Part shown: piece by piece, positions 63,200-64,000 of the stretch
Layout: every line of letters begins with the position of its first letter
Position numbering within the stretch: position 1 is the stretch's first letter
From: Paraburkholderia rhizosphaerae
GTDB taxonomy: Bacteria > Pseudomonadota > Gammaproteobacteria > Burkholderiales > Burkholderiaceae
Length of the DNA stretch: 64,000 bases
Assembly (NCBI RefSeq): GCF_004366595.1
Contig: NZ_SORE01000001.1
Location: 248,001 to 312,000 of the forward strand
Reading direction: 5' to 3'
The notes under the pieces: generated by a model
Databases searched by the model: none
Seen by the model: the letters and a program-made list of their open reading frames with translations, nothing else
What the model was told of the DNA's origin: nothing
Made by a program: the position numbers and the translations under genes

Positions 63200-63238
63200 A
63201 AGCTCCTGTGTTCCGCGCAACACAGGAGCTTATTGATT
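63200..63238 (+). terminator. Terminator of the porin gene
   Basis: Perfect 13-base arms AAGCTCCTGTGTT (63200-63212) and AACACAGGAGCTT (63219-63231) with a six-base loop, followed by ATTGATTTG. It lies 70 bases after the porin stop and is also well placed to stop transcription from the convergent SRPBCC gene. Confidence 0.8.
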
Positions 63239-63275
63239 TGCGCGCGTACGGCATGCGGTAGAAAAGCCGGGGGGA

Positions 63276-63752
63276 CTAACCCGCCGCCATCCGTTTCAGC
63301 TCCGCCGCAAGCCGGTCAAAGCTTTCATCGTTCGCTTTAAGCGCGAAGGTCTTCACCTGAGCACATGCCGCTGCGGTATCGAACAGCATCCGATAGGTGA
63401 GCTTCGTATTGCCGGCCGTTGCGCCCGCTTCATCAAACGAAGCGATCACGCGGAAATGCGGCCCGGACATATGGTCGAAGACGATGCGCTCCGGTTCGGT
63501 GATCTCAAGGAATACGCTGTGGTTCCTGTAATCGACGCCATCCGGTCCGTGCATCACGAAGCGCCAGTTGCCGCCCGGTGTGAGGTCGAATTCATGAAAA
63601 GTATTGCGAAAGCCTTTTGGGCCCCACCATCGCGCGAGATGAACCGGGTCCGTCCATGCGCGGAAAACGCGTTCGCGCGGCGCATCGAAGGTACGCGCCG
63701 AAAGAATCTCCAGATCGGAGACGGTCGAACTTCCGTCGCTTACTTCGGACAT
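63276..63752 (-). CDS. SRPBCC/AHSA1-family protein
   Basis: Protein of 158 residues with the START-like fold: SARTFDAPRERVFRAWTDPVHLARWWGPKGFRNTFHEFDLTPGGNWRFVMHGPDGVDYRNHSVFLEI and PERIVFDHMSGP. The WTDPVHLARWWGP motif is characteristic of AHSA1-type proteins, which bind hydrophobic ligands. It often accompanies DGPF or ECF sigma loci, but here the porin lies between. Confidence 0.9.
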   Translation of the reverse strand: MSEVSDGSSTVSDLEILSARTFDAPRERVFRAWTDPVHLARWWGPKGFRNTFHEFDLTPGGNWRFVMHGPDGVDYRNHSVFLEITEPERIVFDHMSGPHFRVIASFDEAGATAGNTKLTYRMLFDTAAACAQVKTFALKANDESFDRLAAELKRMAAG

Positions 63753-63899
63753 GACGCGGCCTCCTCACTCGCCGGCGCGAATGCCCGTGTACACAACACG
63801 AGCGCGCTGCACCCAGCATAACGCAACGCGCTCTATCCGGTTGCGTCGCGCGCCGCGGACGGCCAGCAGCGCGCTCACCTCACCGTGGCCGCCTCCGCG

Positions 63900-64000
63900 T
63901 TAGCTGACGCAAGATTGCGCCGCCGGTTCGGGCTCGATCGGCACCACGCGACGCGCGGGCGGCGCACCGCAATTGCGCAGCAGATCGCGCAATTCGTTGA
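63900..64000 (-). CDS. C-terminal end of a gene running off the window
   Basis: On the minus strand an open frame enters from the window edge and ends in TAA at 63900-63902. The 32 complete codons read NELRDLLRNCGAPPARRVVP followed by IEPEPAAQSCVS, with normal codon bias. The start and the family are outside the window. The 147 bases between it and the SRPBCC gene contain nothing recognisable. Confidence 0.55.
   Translation of the reverse strand, partial: NELRDLLRNCGAPPARRVVPIEPEPAAQSCVS

Overview
The window looks like chromosomal DNA of a Burkholderia-type betaproteobacterium, most likely Paraburkholderia. It has high GC and dense coding. It carries lineage-typical proteins: DUF4148 exported proteins, a Burkholderia-type trimeric porin, and a periplasmic sensor kinase of the heavy-metal type. 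It is rich in one-component regulators, ABC importers and MFS pumps. I saw no tRNA, rRNA, insertion sequence, phage gene or CRISPR array. The assignment rests on protein character by eye, not on a database search.

Layout. 0.2-2.1 kb: sensor kinase and Ohr peroxidase. 2.1-9.0 kb: LacI regulator divergent from a sugar ABC importer (binding protein and two permeases, no ATPase) and a cytoplasmic GH3 glycosidase. 9.1-17.1 kb: mixed genes (AraC/VOC pair, 2OG-Fe(II) oxygenase, Gfo/Idh/MocA oxidoreductase with a second LacI, orphan PstS, FAD oxidoreductase). 17.2-24.0 kb: an amide cluster on the minus strand, consisting of a polar solute-binding protein, a fused permease-ATPase, an acetamidase/formamidase, and an AraC regulator physically fused to a second acetamidase/formamidase domain. 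24.4-31.3 kb: small exported proteins around a two-component system whose kinase and regulator genes are separated by terminators and a possible small RNA. 31.4-37.0 kb: OMF-HlyD-MFS efflux operon followed by two tandem MarR genes, with one palindromic operator repeated four times. 37.1-40.0 kb: divergent norR and hmp (nitric oxide detoxification) with a sigma-54 promoter. 40.2-43.1 kb: MFS and NCS1 transporters. 43.3-49.7 kb: RpiR-controlled polyol/sugar ABC cluster with its own UgpC-type ATPase and an SDR dehydrogenase. 49.8-56.5 kb: accessory enzymes (AhpD-like protein, DHA2 pump, SnoaL, AraC-GyrI, SDR, GNAT, non-heme haloperoxidase). 56.8-61.4 kb: an ECF42-type sigma factor operon with two DGPF/YciI proteins and VOC proteins. 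61.5-64 kb: AT-rich region, porin, SRPBCC protein, and the end of a gene running off the window.

How the genes fit together. Most regulators sit beside their probable targets, and several regulons can be read from repeated sites: CTGA-N4-TCAG at the efflux/MarR locus, AATKAG-N5-AATGAG around the two-component system, TGTCGA-N17-CGTC at the ECF42 locus, and TAACGTTA between the first LacI gene and its sugar operon. The most unusual single gene is the AraC-acetamidase fusion, a candidate regulator that carries its own enzyme domain.
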